Shown here: in pieces, positions 33,858 to 44,438 of the stretch
Numbering within the stretch: position 1 is the stretch's first letter
Layout: every line of letters starts with the position of its first letter
Assembly (NCBI GenBank): GCA_025330725.1
Contig: JAIWND010000001.1
Span: 558,001 to 622,000, forward strand
Direction of reading: 5' to 3'
From: Chlamydoabsidia padenii
Lineage: Eukaryota > Mucoromycota > Mucoromycetes > Mucorales > Cunninghamellaceae
Length of the DNA stretch: 64,000 bases
Notes under the pieces: generated by a model
Seen by the model: the letters and a program-made list of their open reading frames with translations, nothing else
Told to the model about the DNA's origin: nothing
The model's database searches: none
Translations under genes and position numbers: made by a program

Positions 33858-35755
33858 ATGTCTTATCGCAACGATTCATCCATACAACAACGCTCAAGGA
33901 AAAACACACCGGACAACACTGACCTTGATGATCTAGATTACCTTGACAAGGATCAATTCATCGTTGATGAAGAAACCCTTCTTGGCAACAACACTACCTC
34001 TAACACTCCTGTCCCTAAAATGTCCTCACTTTATCATCAACGAAAACAACTGTTCGGAATGCATTGGGTAGGTAACTTGATCGAGTACATCTTTGTACCT
34101 TTTGTAATTTTAACCAATCTTTTATATACCACTTAGAACTCAAATAAGCTACACTGGATATTCTTAGCTTTGGCCATGGCACTTTTACTGTTGCTAATCA
34201 AGATATTCACCTTTGTAAACAACGCCCTCTTTTTCTCAACGGATCGACAGACAGAAATACAAAAAGAAAACTACTACAATGGAACACACTACTTTGGCAA
34301 CACAACGATTCTGATCTCTTTGGATGGGCTTAGAAACGACTACTTAAAACGTGGCGTCACTCCTCATTTGAAGAACTTTGGTAAGTAATAAATATAAAAC
34401 AGACAGGAAACTCACTTTTTTTTTTCCTTTTGTCGTATGAATCAAACAGGTGCTACTGGTATGCAAGCTGAATACATGTTACCCTCCTTCCCCGTAAGTA
34501 AATAGGTAACATCTCGAAACTGTGTTTAACCCCCGACTTGTCTTCTTCCTAGTCAATTACTTTCCCCAATCATTGGACACTTGCTACTGGCTTATATCCT
34601 GAATCTCATGGCATTGTTGGTAATGAATTCTACGATCCTACTTTAAAGGAAAAATTCATACACAAAAAACCCCTCATCAGCAGACAATCAAAATGGTGGC
34701 GTGGTGAACCTGTATGTGATGATGATGAAGAAAAAAAAAAGGGGGGGTGCGGATGTATGATTAACGGCTTTAAATCTTCCTTTATAGATCTGGAAAACGG
34801 CAAGTAATCAAAACAAGCTATCTGGTGTGGTGATGTGGCCTGGATCTGGTGTACCGACAATGAAACCGGATTACTTTATGGATTATGATCGCAACACCCC
34901 AGCTGTTTCTAAAATGGATACTGTCCTGGATTGGTTGGACTTGCCACTGGAGAAACGACCTCAGATGATATCTGTCTATATTCCTCAAATCGATCAAAAA
35001 GGACACGGTGGTGGCCCTGACGGCCCTGATGTAAGTTTACAGTATCAACAGTAACAACTAAAAGATTTGCGCTCATTGTATATAATTAGATGAATAGGAT
35101 TTTGCATAATATGGATGATGCTATTGGCCACTTACTTGATGGATTGAAGGATCGGAACTTGAACTCTCATGTCAATGTGGTTATTGTCAGCGATCATGGA
35201 ATGGCAGCAACACACAAAACTCGGGTCATCTATTATGATGATATTCTCTCTGCTGAATCCTTGTCTTACCTGATGAAACGCGAAGTATGGCCTTTACTGA
35301 ACCTACGACCTCGGGAGGATGCACCACCTCATGCTCTTCAACAAGTCTATGATGAACTACTCAATTATACCAAGCATCACCAAGACGACGTTCACTTTCA
35401 AGTGTTTTTACGACAAGACGTACCATCACACTATCATTACAGCAACAACAACCGTATTACTCCTATTTTGGTGATTCCCGATGTTGGTTATTCTTTTGCT
35501 TTGCATGAGGAGTTTGACATTGGCTCTGGAAAAGAATATCGTCCTTTCGGAAATCATGGCTACGATAATCATGCGGTGGAAATGCGCGCAATCTTTTTGG
35601 CTCGTGGTCCATTTGTGGAACAGCGGTGGGGGCGTGGTACTATAGTCGAACCATTCCAAAATACTGAAGTCTATGATTTTGTTGCAAGCACACTAAACTT
35701 GGAACCTAGTCCTAACAACTGCACTCTTTGCGGTGGTAATTTTATATCTTCCTAA
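33858..35755 (+). CDS. NPP1: Ectonucleotide pyrophosphatase/phosphodiesterase (NPP family)
   Basis: Model: join 33858-34067, 34137-34380, 34450-34493, 34553-34711, 34788-35030, 35090-35755; 521 aa. It hydrolyses nucleotide pyrophosphate or phosphodiester bonds outside the cytosol. Type II membrane topology: about 76 polar cytosolic residues, then one anchor (WIFLALAMALLLLLIKIFTF, about 77-96), then the alkaline-phosphatase-fold domain. Metal and nucleophile sites are present: LISLDGLRNDYL (first Asp), SFPSITFPNHWTLATGLYPE (nucleophile Thr, FPNH), QIDQKGHGGGPD (Asp/His), VIVSDHGMA (DH) and PFGNHGYDNH (His). Several N-x-S/T sites suggest N-glycosylation. The protein ends shortly after the catalytic domain, lacking the nuclease-like domain of animal NPP1-3, as in yeast Npp1/Npp2. 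Confidence 0.94.
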
Positions 35756-35772
35756 TTATAACCTCAATAAAA

Positions 35773-35784
35773 TTCAAATCCCGT
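35773..35784 (-). promoter_or_regulatory. CDE/CHR-like motif TTCAAATCCCGT
   Basis: It sits in the 121 bp gap between NPP1 and SWA2, 93 bp upstream of the SWA2 start. Confidence 0.4.
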
Positions 35785-35876
35785 CTTTTTTTTTACTCTT
35801 TTTTTCCTTCTCTCTTTTTTTTTTTTTTTATTCTCCCTTCTTCTTTAAATTACAATCTCACTATATACAATTGTCC

Positions 35877-38275
35877 ATGCAAGTCAAACGAGGCCCCACC
35901 ATACCAAAAAAGCCTCACTATCTATCAACCACAGACCACGAACTCACCAATGACACTGCAGACATAATTAATGATACCTTGATCACCGACACATCTCCAC
36001 CTCGTCAACCAGATTCTACAACCTCCATCACCACTCAAACAACCACACCACTCCACAATAAACAAACATACCACATGGGCGGTCAAAAGTCAAATACAAG
36101 GAAACCATTCTATAGACGACCCAAGCCCGTTCTCACCATACAACATTTAACTTTGTACTCTTCCTCATCCCCGGACAATCTATTGGCAACCAAAGCTCAC
36201 ACCTCAACGGCTTCTTCTTCGACTCATATTGGTAGGCAACGGGCGTCATCATCTACACAGTCTCAGCAGCAACAGAATGCAAAAGACCCGACAGTGGAAC
36301 CACCTAAAAAACCAAGGCAAGTCAAAAAGCTATACTTGTGATGAAACACAATTAGGTAAAACTCATCTTGCTCTTAATTTTTTAGGCGACCAAGTGCTCC
36401 ACAAGTACAAAGCAGTGGGAATTACTCCAAACCTGACAATCCATGGAACTTTGACTTGCTGGAACAAAAACAACAACAACGTAATTCGGCGAAAGAACAT
36501 GCCAAGCCAAGTGGTCTCCGCCCTGATGTGCCCAGAGTCCAACCTGTCCCTTTGAACAACAACACCACTCACCCGACGTCTGCCTTTGCCTCAAGCCAAT
36601 CTCAGGTAACAAAGTAATAAATAGTGTCAAAGAGGAAATATACTCACTTTATATTTACATAGTCTCGAAGGGGAGCTGATATCCGCACCAGTAAATACGA
36701 TGCGACAATTGCTCACCTTGTGGAAATGGGATTTAGTGCTATCGAGGCGGAAAATGCGATAGAGTCAAGTCATGATCACTCAATCCAAGGTGCTCTTGAT
36801 ATGCTGGTAAACAATGGTAGACAGCAACATGATACTCAGCAACGGAAAACTCAATTTGGATTATCATCAACTACAACAGCAACAAAATCACCGCCACTTG
36901 CATCCACATCTACTTTTTGGAAGTCGAAATCTGATACGGAACAACAATCACAACAACAACTGAATGGGGATGATAATTCTTCGGATGATGATGACGCTTT
37001 ACTCAATGATCAAGAATGGGAACGACAACAAGAAGTTCGACGACGGGAATACTTGGAATCATTGAAGAAGCAACAGCAGCAACAGCAGGAAAATCGACGA
37101 CCCAAGTTTGACAATACCTCCAAATCATCATCTTACACCAAACCTATGCCTGATCATCCTTCATCAACGTCAAAAACACCACCTAGCACAAACACAACAT
37201 CAAGACCTACCTCTGGAGGCTCTCGACACAACTCTACGACACAACCACCCATCAGCCCCGATTTGATCAAGAAGGCTATCAAAGCAAGGACACGCGGTAA
37301 CGATCTCTTCAAGCTAGGCTATTATGGCGACGCAGAAAAGTCATACAACCAAGCCTTGGCCATCCTACCCGACAAACACGACGTAACGGCAGTGGTCAGC
37401 AACAACCGAGCAGCAGCACGATTAAAAAATGGCCAATACCGACAATGCATCGTCGACTGTACATTTGTGATCGACTGGGCACGACAAAAGAGTCATCTTC
37501 AAGACAAGACATCAGTGTCAGTACTCGAAGGGGATATCACAATTCGATGGCATGATCAACTGGCGAAAGCTCTTCACCGTAAAGCAGAATCATTGGAAAA
37601 ACTAATGCGATGGACAGAGGCAATACAACTGTATGAAGAATTGATTAGGATGGATTCGGGGGATACAAAAGCACAACATGGACTTGCTAGATGTCAACCT
37701 ACACCTACACCACCGCCACCTCCACCACCACGACCTGCGGCAACTCAGACGACGACAACGGCGACTGCTTTCCCTGGTTTGGATTATAGTATCTTTGAAG
37801 AATCACCACCTCCTAGCAAAGCGGTTGCGGCCATGCGGGCTCGACAGGCGGAATTGGCGAAAGAAGAATCGGAACGATTGGAAAAGGCGGATTTGGTCAA
37901 TGCGCGGATCGATCGTTGGAAACGGGGTAAAGAGAAGAACATCCGGGCTTTGTTGTCTTCTCTTGATACTCTACTTTGGCCAGGGGCTCAATGGCGTGGA
38001 TTCTCAATCAATGAACTACTGGAACCGAAAAAAGTCAAAATTTGTTATATGAAGGCTATCTCCAAAGTGCATCCTGACAAGGTAAGTCCCAATCGAACAA
38101 AAAAAAAAAAAAAATCAAACCAGCACACTCATCTCTCTCTCTCTCTCCTTTTTTCAATACATACTTATGATAGCTACCATCATCAACTACTGTGGAACAA
38201 AAACTACTAGCAAGTGGGATCTTCTCTGTTTTGAACCAAGCCTGGGATGATTTTAGAACTAGTAACAAAATTTAG
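35877..38275 (+). CDS. SWA2: Auxilin-like clathrin-uncoating cochaperone (UBA-TPR-J), Swa2 type
   Basis: Model: join 35877-36316, 36386-36605, 36663-38081, 38174-38275; 726 aa. Swa2/auxilin recruits Hsp70 to strip clathrin coats. A disordered N-terminus includes DNPWNFDLLE, a clathrin/AP-binding style peptide. UBA domain about 229-275 (TIAHLVEMGFSAIEAENAIE). TPR region about 420-570 (ARTRGNDLFKLGYYGDAEKS). Proline-rich linker, then a C-terminal J domain with HPDK followed after the last intron by LPSSTTVEQKLLASGIFSVL. This UBA-TPR-J order is that of yeast Swa2. Intron 1 has a GC donor (CCAAG|GCAAGT, 36317-36385); reading through it hits a stop, so splicing there is required for the clathrin-binding exon. 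Confidence 0.92.
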
Positions 38276-38367
38276 ATTAGTGTATTTGACCTATATTATT
38301 ATATAAATAAAATCCTGCTGTTGTTTTTAAACGCCAAATCGTACAGACATCTCAAACTTCATAAAAC

Positions 38368-38380
38368 TTTGAAATCCCGC
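38368..38380 (-). promoter_or_regulatory. CDE/CHR-like motif TTTGAAATCCCGC
   Basis: It lies about 90 bp downstream of the SWA2 stop codon. No start codon of a recognised gene is near. Confidence 0.35.
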
Positions 38381-38621
38381 TTTTGCACAACAATGTGCTG
38401 TGCCCTCCTCAAGAGGGGAGCAGAAGAGAAGTTGGGTGGAGAGAGACTGCATACATAAATTTGGGCTCTACAACGAGTAACGAAATATCGACCGACAACG
38501 CTTCCCCTCCATGATCATGCCCCAAAATCGGGAATTGCGTATTGAATTTTGGTGTTCGGCGTTTGCAAATGAAGTCTTCTTCCGTCTACAATAAAAAAAA
38601 TTGACACACAAGACAAAACTT

Positions 38622-38634
38622 AGTTCAAAACCCG
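38622..38634 (-). promoter_or_regulatory. CDE/CHR-like motif GTTCAAAACCCGC
   Basis: Second copy in the gene-poor interval. TTCAAAACCCGC resembles the right arm of the 15578 inverted pair. Confidence 0.3.
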
Positions 38635-38815
38635 CTTACTCTCGCCTGGAATCTTAAAAGAGCTCTAATGCCTTAATGAACAAGTGATGCTAATGACAAA
38701 AGTGACCATGTGTATTCCTTAGCCTATTTACAACAAAGTTTACATAATGGCCATTGTACCAAGTCCACTGTATGGAGCAGTATAGCCTCAAGATTGTTTT
38801 ACCCTGACTTTTGTG

Positions 38816-38849
<34 letters not shown>
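38816..38849. repeat. Poly(A) homopolymer
   Basis: About 34 A, 28 bp upstream of the first repeat copy. Confidence 0.9.
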
Positions 38850-38852
<3 letters not shown>

Positions 38853-38876
38853 GCAGAATGAATTCGTCGCAAAGAA

Positions 38877-39370
38877 AAGGTAAAAGTCATTGCAAGTTTA
38901 AACATACTAACACAAGGGTCTTGGTACTTGAATTTGCGGTAAAGTATGTTGGAAATGGGTCATAGTGTCCACATGGCCCTTTTAATCATTAGCATCCGTT
39001 GACGATGGAGCGGTAAAGCTCCTTCCAACTCTGACCAGGGACTGGCGGGATTTGAAAATGATTTCTGCTTCTGTCTGTAAAAAAAGTCTTCGTCCTTTTT
39101 TCTTGCAAAAGACAGGTAAAACTAATTGCAAGCTTGGACTGACTAACACAAGGGTCCTCGTGCTTAGCTTTTGCAGTAAAGTATATTGGAAATGGGTTAT
39201 AGTATTCACATCACCACTTTAATCATTAGCATCCTTTAACAATGGAGCGAGGAGAGCCCATCGAAGATCTTAGGTAAGGCGGGGTGTGAATATGAAGTGG
39301 GTTTCCTGACAGGTAAAAATCATCGCAAGTTCGGGCAGATTGACACAAGGGACTTGGTGCTTGGCTTTTA
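38877..39370 (+). repeat. Degenerate tandem repeat, about 236 then 198 bp period, 2.3 copies
   Basis: Anchors: CTAACACAAGGGTC at 38907 and 39143, and TGACACAAGGGAC at 39341. GTAAAGTATGTTGGAAATGGG at 38939 is matched by GTAAAGTATATTGGAAATGGG at 39176. TTTAATCATTAGCATCC is shared near 38980 and 39219, followed by ATGGAGCG. A GGCGGGATTTGAAAA motif (39044) lies between copies 1 and 2, with a decayed version between 2 and 3. A further relative lies inverted at 60728-60790. Confidence 0.8.
39044..39058 (+). promoter_or_regulatory. CDE/CHR-like motif GGCGGGATTTGAAAA inside the tandem repeat
   Basis: The best match to the consensus in the window. It lies within the repeat unit, so repeat spread could have moved the motif. 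Confidence 0.4.
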
Positions 39371-40283
39371 ACCTAACTACCATAACCATTTGATGTTTAA
39401 TAAAGACTCCATCTTTTTGTAACAGTTATATTTTATTGATTTGCTTGACTACACCTACCCACCTTCCTCCACTTCCAATATGGTTGGATGAATCCTCTCT
39501 CTCCTCTGTCTTCTTTCTGTTTTCCTTCCGCCACTGCCAATGTGGTCAGCCAGACTGCAACGGCTATCTGCTGATTGGAGTGTAGTTTTATTAGGAAAAG
39601 GGGGAGCAGAGGGTCTATTGATACACATGACGTTATCATAACCAAACTCTTTTTTTTTTTGCATTGATCGGTGTTTATTTGAAATCCATCTACCAGTACA
39701 TTCTAGCTTCTTTATATGTATTGATTGATGGTCAGCATGAATTGATCGTTTGGGAATAGTAAAACTGACTCAAATACATGTGATTCTATCGTCTCCTACA
39801 TTGATTGACAAGGGTTTGCCCATTGAATTGATTGGTTCGCCATCAATTTTCATTCTTCTTTCCGCCATCCTTCTTCTACGTCCCGTATGTGCTCTACTGA
39901 GGCTTCAACGATTTCAAATCAAACATTAATGAAGATAGGTGTTCCATCGGGAATTCATCCGATTTTTTTTTTTTTTTTTGTTTATTTCATTTGGGGCGTT
40001 AACGCAGTCCTACCCTTAACTGCTTCGGGTAAGTTTTACCATTTCAAAAGACAAAATGGGCTGTCCACGCGTACTAACTGACTGTTTGCGTTCTTTTCCT
40101 ATGCATCATTCCTTTTAATCATTCCTTTAAACTACTAATTTTAATAAAACTAGTAACACTAATAAAACTAGTAACACAAATAAAACTGTTTATACATCAT
40201 CTTTTTATTTATTTGAATATATTAACATAATACAATAAGATGGGTGGAAGGGGGTAATCTATTATATTCTATTCTACTTTTAA

Positions 40284-42398
40284 TCAAGACCGTTTTGTTC
40301 GACTGAGACCAGACGTTGACCGATTTAAGAGTGGGGCATGATCCATCCAGGCACTAAGCCGTCTTTCCAACCAACTTGGCGTCCGTTCATGATCAACCCT
40401 ACTTGGTTTACTGCTTGTCAAGATCGATTTTGTCGAGGATGGAATAAGTGTCGGCGGAGTTTTTGACCGATTGCATTCGGGCTCTGTCAGAGTATCCAAT
40501 GCGTATCGATGTCGTCGTCGTCGCACCAAAGCTGCCAGTTTCTTGAATAAGAATTGAGTTTTTCTTTGTGTGGTTGGTGGTTGTGGTGGTTGTGGTGGTG
40601 TCTTTTGCTGAGGTTGCCTGGATTGTGTCATTGAAGAAGAGAATGACAAGGAAGAGGAGGCCGAAGGTACTTCAGTTGATGTCAGTGATGATGTCGATGG
40701 TCGATGAATGTATGGGTGATGATGTTTCTTTTCCTTGTAGTGAGTTGACTCTATTGAAGAAGAAGAAGAAGAAGAAGAAGAGGACGAGGACGAGAGGGGT
40801 GATAGAGTACCGTTCATTGAAGATGCCTTGTAGTGGTTACAATCAGAGACTCGTGTGCAGACATATAGTGGTGAGTCGATCGAATGGCGTGTAAAGTTGG
40901 TGTCCTTGCATGATAAAAGTTGTCGTTTATGATGGGAGGTGGAAGACGATGATTGGTGTCGAGTATTGGATTGCCGAGTCAGATGTTTCGGATATATATC
41001 TGATGCATTACCGTTCTCTGATTCATTACCATTCTCTGATGCTGATGACGATTTTCTTGATTGCCTTGTATTTTCCAGTCGCATCATTCGTTCCCTCGTC
41101 AAGTAGTATATCGATAAAAACGGATGATAAGCTGCCGGTACTGTCTGTGGATCGTTGTAGGTACCCCATATCATATGATTTGTTGCTTTAGTGTTAGGTG
41201 AGGTGTCGGTAGAGTGATTGTTTTTGATAATCCAGTGTTGTCGTGTTTTGATGTTTTCTTGATTATCCAAAGAGGAAGCATGTATTTCAGACACATGTGT
41301 TGCCGATACCCTATAGACCGAAGACTGTAAAATCACCTGCATCTTCATCCGTATATCTTCAATGGATCCTAAGTTGAAGCCATAGGTCATGCGTTCCAAC
41401 ACTTGTTCATCCAGAGGCAGGCAGAGAGGTTCCCTAAAAGGCAAGTGATTCCGTACATACCCCGATTGACCTTCATTTAACCAAGCATGACGAATGATAT
41501 CCGCCAAAGTGATACGCTGTTGAGGTTCGGCGACAAAGATGTGAGATAACAAGTGGTGACATTGGCTTGATATGTGAGCAGGATACGCCACCTGAGCCCG
41601 CTTTATTTTTTCATGTAAACCGGGAAGAGACCTGTCATCAAACGGAACGGACCCCGTCACCATCACATAGAGCACCACACCTAGACTCCAAATATCGATT
41701 TCAGGACCACGATAAGGACGACCATTGAGTAATTCGGGAGCAGCAAAGTAAAGAGAGCCACAATAGGTAGTCAGTTGACGTTCAGGACAAAACAAGTTGG
41801 AGAGACCAAAGTCAATGATCTTGATATTACGACCTGAATGATCAACCAAGATATTTTCGATTTTAAGATCCCGATGGACGATGGAATTACGATGCATGTA
41901 ATCCAAGGCGCTGACTATTTGTCGACAAAAGTGACGAGCATGTTTTTCAGTAAGATGATCCCGTTTGACGATATAGTGCAAGAGTTGTCCGCCGCTAACA
42001 TAATCCATGGTGAAGTAATAGTAGTGGATGCCAGCAACCATGTCGCGTAGATATACAATATGTGGGTGATTCAATAACATCATCAAGTGGCCTTCACGTA
42101 TCGCTCGTAGTTCCCTTGAGAGTTCTTTAGGTGTCAGTTTTCGGTTTCTTGTTGCACGAGGAACTATTTTGATGGCCGCCTATTTTATTAAAAGAGGAGG
42201 TTGAAATATTAGCTTTATGCAAAGAGAGACAGATCAACTTGCCTTTTCACCAGTGACAATGTGCACACCGAGTTTAACTTTTCCCATCGATCCTTTACCC
42301 AATGTTTGTTTCAGAATGTAATTTCCAACTGCTTTGACGACACCGTGTTCATCCATTGTCACAATGTCAGCTTCATCGAGCAAGTAGGGAGTCACCAT
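40284..42398 (-). CDS. KIN1: Kin1/Kin2-like (MARK/Par-1 group) Ser/Thr kinase without KA1 domain
   Basis: Model: complement of join 40284-42179, 42243-42398; 683 aa. It starts MVTPYLLDEADIVTMDEHGV. The kinase domain (about 28-310) begins NYILKQTLGKGSMGKVKLGV. Further motifs: AAIKIVPRATRNRKLTPKEL, HPHIVYLRDMV, HRDLKIENILV, IDFGLSN, TTYCGSLYFAAPELLNGRPY and VLYVMVTGSVPFDDRSLPGL. These match fungal Kin1/Kin2, which regulate polarised secretion and ER mRNA signalling. The C-terminal half is Ser/His-rich, with a run of Ser. It ends in basic segments but without the KA1 lipid-binding domain of yeast Kin1, and the protein is much shorter than Kin1. The only intron has a GC donor (AAAAG|GCAAGT, 42180-42242); without splicing the frame stops at once. 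Head-to-head with the PLP enzyme gene. Confidence 0.9.
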
Positions 42399-42702
42399 GA
42401 TGAAGAGGTGTACAGTATGTGTGTATTAAAGTAAAAGAAAGTAAATACGTATGACTATAGTAATTATGTTGTGTTGTAGAGGTAAAGAGAGAAGATATAA
42501 ATAGTATTAATATATATCAAGTAAAAGAGAAGGGAAAGAGAGAGGGAAAATAAAATGGACCCCAAAATTCGGAATTATTAAGTCGACGGAGAAACAAAAA
42601 TCTCACTTTTTTTTTTTTTTTTTTTTTTTTTTTTCTCACCCCTTTCTTTTATCTTCTCTTTACATCTTTTATCCTTTCCTACTTGTTTTACTCGACCTTT
42701 TG
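42399..42702. other. Divergent promoter KIN1 / PLP enzyme
   Basis: 304 bp with a T run of about 28 (42607-42634) and pyrimidine-rich leader sequence. Unlike most promoters here it has no good GCGGGATTTGAAA copy; CCCCAAAATTCGGAATT near 42561 is at best a decayed one. Confidence 0.5.
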
Positions 42703-43084
42703 ATGACTGGATTTGGTAGTTCTTTACGCTCTGAATTCTTCTTTGAAGACAACTATATCCCTCTGAACCATGGCTCCTATGGCACATACCCTAAAGTCCT
42801 TCAAACTTACCTTCACGCCTTCCAACGCCAAGCTGAACTGAACCCAGACAAATTCCTACGGCGTGAAATGTTTCCTCTCTTGCAACGAAACCGAGAACTG
42901 TTGTCCGAACTAGTCCATTGTCATCCTGATGAACTTGTCTTTGTCACCAATGCCAGTATGGGTATCAATTCCGTGGTACGAAGTCTAATGCTCAAGCCCA
43001 AGGAAAAACTGCTACATGTAAGTGAATAGAAGCAAGACCATCCAACTACATAAACTAACACCACAAATCCTTCTGTTTCTGTGC

Positions 43085-43115
<31 letters not shown>

Positions 43116-43694
43116 TAGTTTAGCACGGCGTATAATGCTGTGGATAGGACCTTGGCATATGTTCAAGATGCACACCAAGCCGAACTGATACCTATCGAAC
43201 TTGACTATCCTATCAACGACGATGATATTATCGACAAGATTCAACAAACCATTGACTTACATCCACCTTCATCCATCAAACTCTGTGTCTTGGATGCTAT
43301 CACGTCGGTCCCTGGTGTTCGTTTCCCTTTTGAACGGGTGGTGCAACTACTCAAGGAGCACAACATTCTCTCTCTCGTTGACGGGGCACATGCGATCGGG
43401 CAAATTCCTCTGGATCTCCATCACACTGATCCTGATTTCTTCATCACCAATTGTCACAAGTGGTTATTTACTCCTCGTGGTGCGGCTATCCTTTATGTAC
43501 CCAAACGAAACCAACATCTCATCCATCCTGCTATCATCAATGCTGCTTATCAACATCACACTAATGCAAAATCTGATATCTCCAAGGCATTCCAGTTGGA
43601 ATTCGATTGGCCGGGTACACAGGATTTCTCTAATTTCCTCCTGGTTGAAAAAGGTAAAGTGAGAATAGAAAGGGGGATTGACTCTTAATGGCTC

Positions 43695-43741
<47 letters not shown>

Positions 43742-44117
43742 GTAACTAGCATTGGAATACCGTCAAACTTTGGGTGGGGAAGAAAAGATCCAGTCGTATT
43801 GTCATCAATTAGCAGTGGAGGGGGGTCAACTGGCGGCTGAAATCCTTGGTACTGATGTGATGGAAAACGATCAAGGTACATTGACAGTCGCTATGGTCAA
43901 TGTCCGTTTACCTTTAGGTCAGACTCGTCACTCGGTCAGTGACATTACTCAGGCCTTTATCGACAAACTTCTCTACGAACATCACTGTATGGCGTCGGCT
44001 TACTTCCATAACAATAAATGGTACGCACGTTTCAGTGCCCAGGTGTATAATGATTTGGATGACTTCCGTGTGGTGGCCAAAGCTTTACTGGCGGTTTGCA
44101 AGGATCTGGAAACATAG
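42703..44117 (+). CDS. Class V PLP-dependent enzyme (isopenicillin-N-epimerase-like / Egt2-like C-S lyase family)
   Basis: Model: join 42703-43017, 43119-43653, 43750-44117; 405 aa. Fold type I, aminotransferase class V. It begins with PLNHGSYGTYPKVL, the LNHGSYG signature of this subfamily, and has LVFVTNASMGINSVVRS (phosphate-binding loop) and LSLVDGAHAIGQIPLDLH (Asp for the pyridine N). The PLP lysine is in ITNCHKWLFTPRGAAILYV. Fungal members include the hercynylcysteine sulfoxide lyase of ergothioneine synthesis (Egt2) and proteins of unproven substrate. The sequence does not settle which. No organelle signal. Intron 2 holds a T run of about 44, the longest in the window. Confidence 0.88.
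43697..43740. repeat. Poly(T) homopolymer in an intron, about 44 nt
   Basis: It extends to within a few bases of the acceptor ACTAG of the PLP-enzyme gene. Confidence 0.9.
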
Positions 44118-44438
44118 TGTAGTTTATTGATTAATTAATTAATGAATCAATCGATATCATAAATGTTGAAATAAAGATGTTTTTTAAGACTCCAGGATTT
44201 GTCTATTGTTATTTGAGGAAGAGGGGACATCACGCTCTGTGATCAAGATGGGCCGGGATTTAAATATTGCATGAATCGCTAAAAGGTCATGTTTTTTATT
44301 TATTCAGACAAAGTAAAAGATAGGATAAAGAATTACTTTTTAAAGCTAAAATATAAAGTCTAATCTGGTTTCTTCATACAAAAAAACAATGGGGAAGTAT
44401 ACAGTGATGTGTTAAAGGGAGCTAAATGTATCAGGGGT
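44118..44438. other. Convergent gap PLP enzyme / NAA15
   Basis: 321 bp of 3' flanks with AATAAAGATG near 44170. CCGGGATTTAAA at 44253-44264 is another motif copy placed between two 3' ends. Confidence 0.5.
44253..44264 (+). promoter_or_regulatory. CDE/CHR-like motif CCGGGATTTAAA in a convergent gap
   Basis: It lies 136 bp beyond the PLP-enzyme stop and 175 bp beyond the NAA15 stop, with no promoter expected here. Confidence 0.3.

Larger units (their letters stand above)
38276..40283. other. 2 kb gene-poor interval with degenerate repeats and several motif copies
   Basis: No convincing gene on either strand; ORFs are short and without families. The interval holds motif copies at 38368-38380, 38622-38634 and 39044-39058, a 34-nt A run (38816-38849), three imperfect copies of a repeat of about 200-240 bp (38877-39370), and a degenerate GGCGGGGTGTGAA at about 39278. 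A short AATAAAACTAGTAACACT triplication lies near 40144-40190. This looks like the remnant of a repeat element between SWA2 and KIN1. Confidence 0.55.

Noticed and set aside
38276..40283. tRNA or 5S rRNA genes in the repeat interval
   Set aside because: I looked for B-box-like GGTTCGANTCC and cloverleaf arms and found none convincing. The repeats do not fold like tRNA by eye. A tRNAscan run would settle it.
42403..44130. Possible transposase or retroelement remains near the long homopolymers
   Set aside because: Poly(A/T) runs lie in introns of intact genes and lack target-site duplications or any transposase-like frame.
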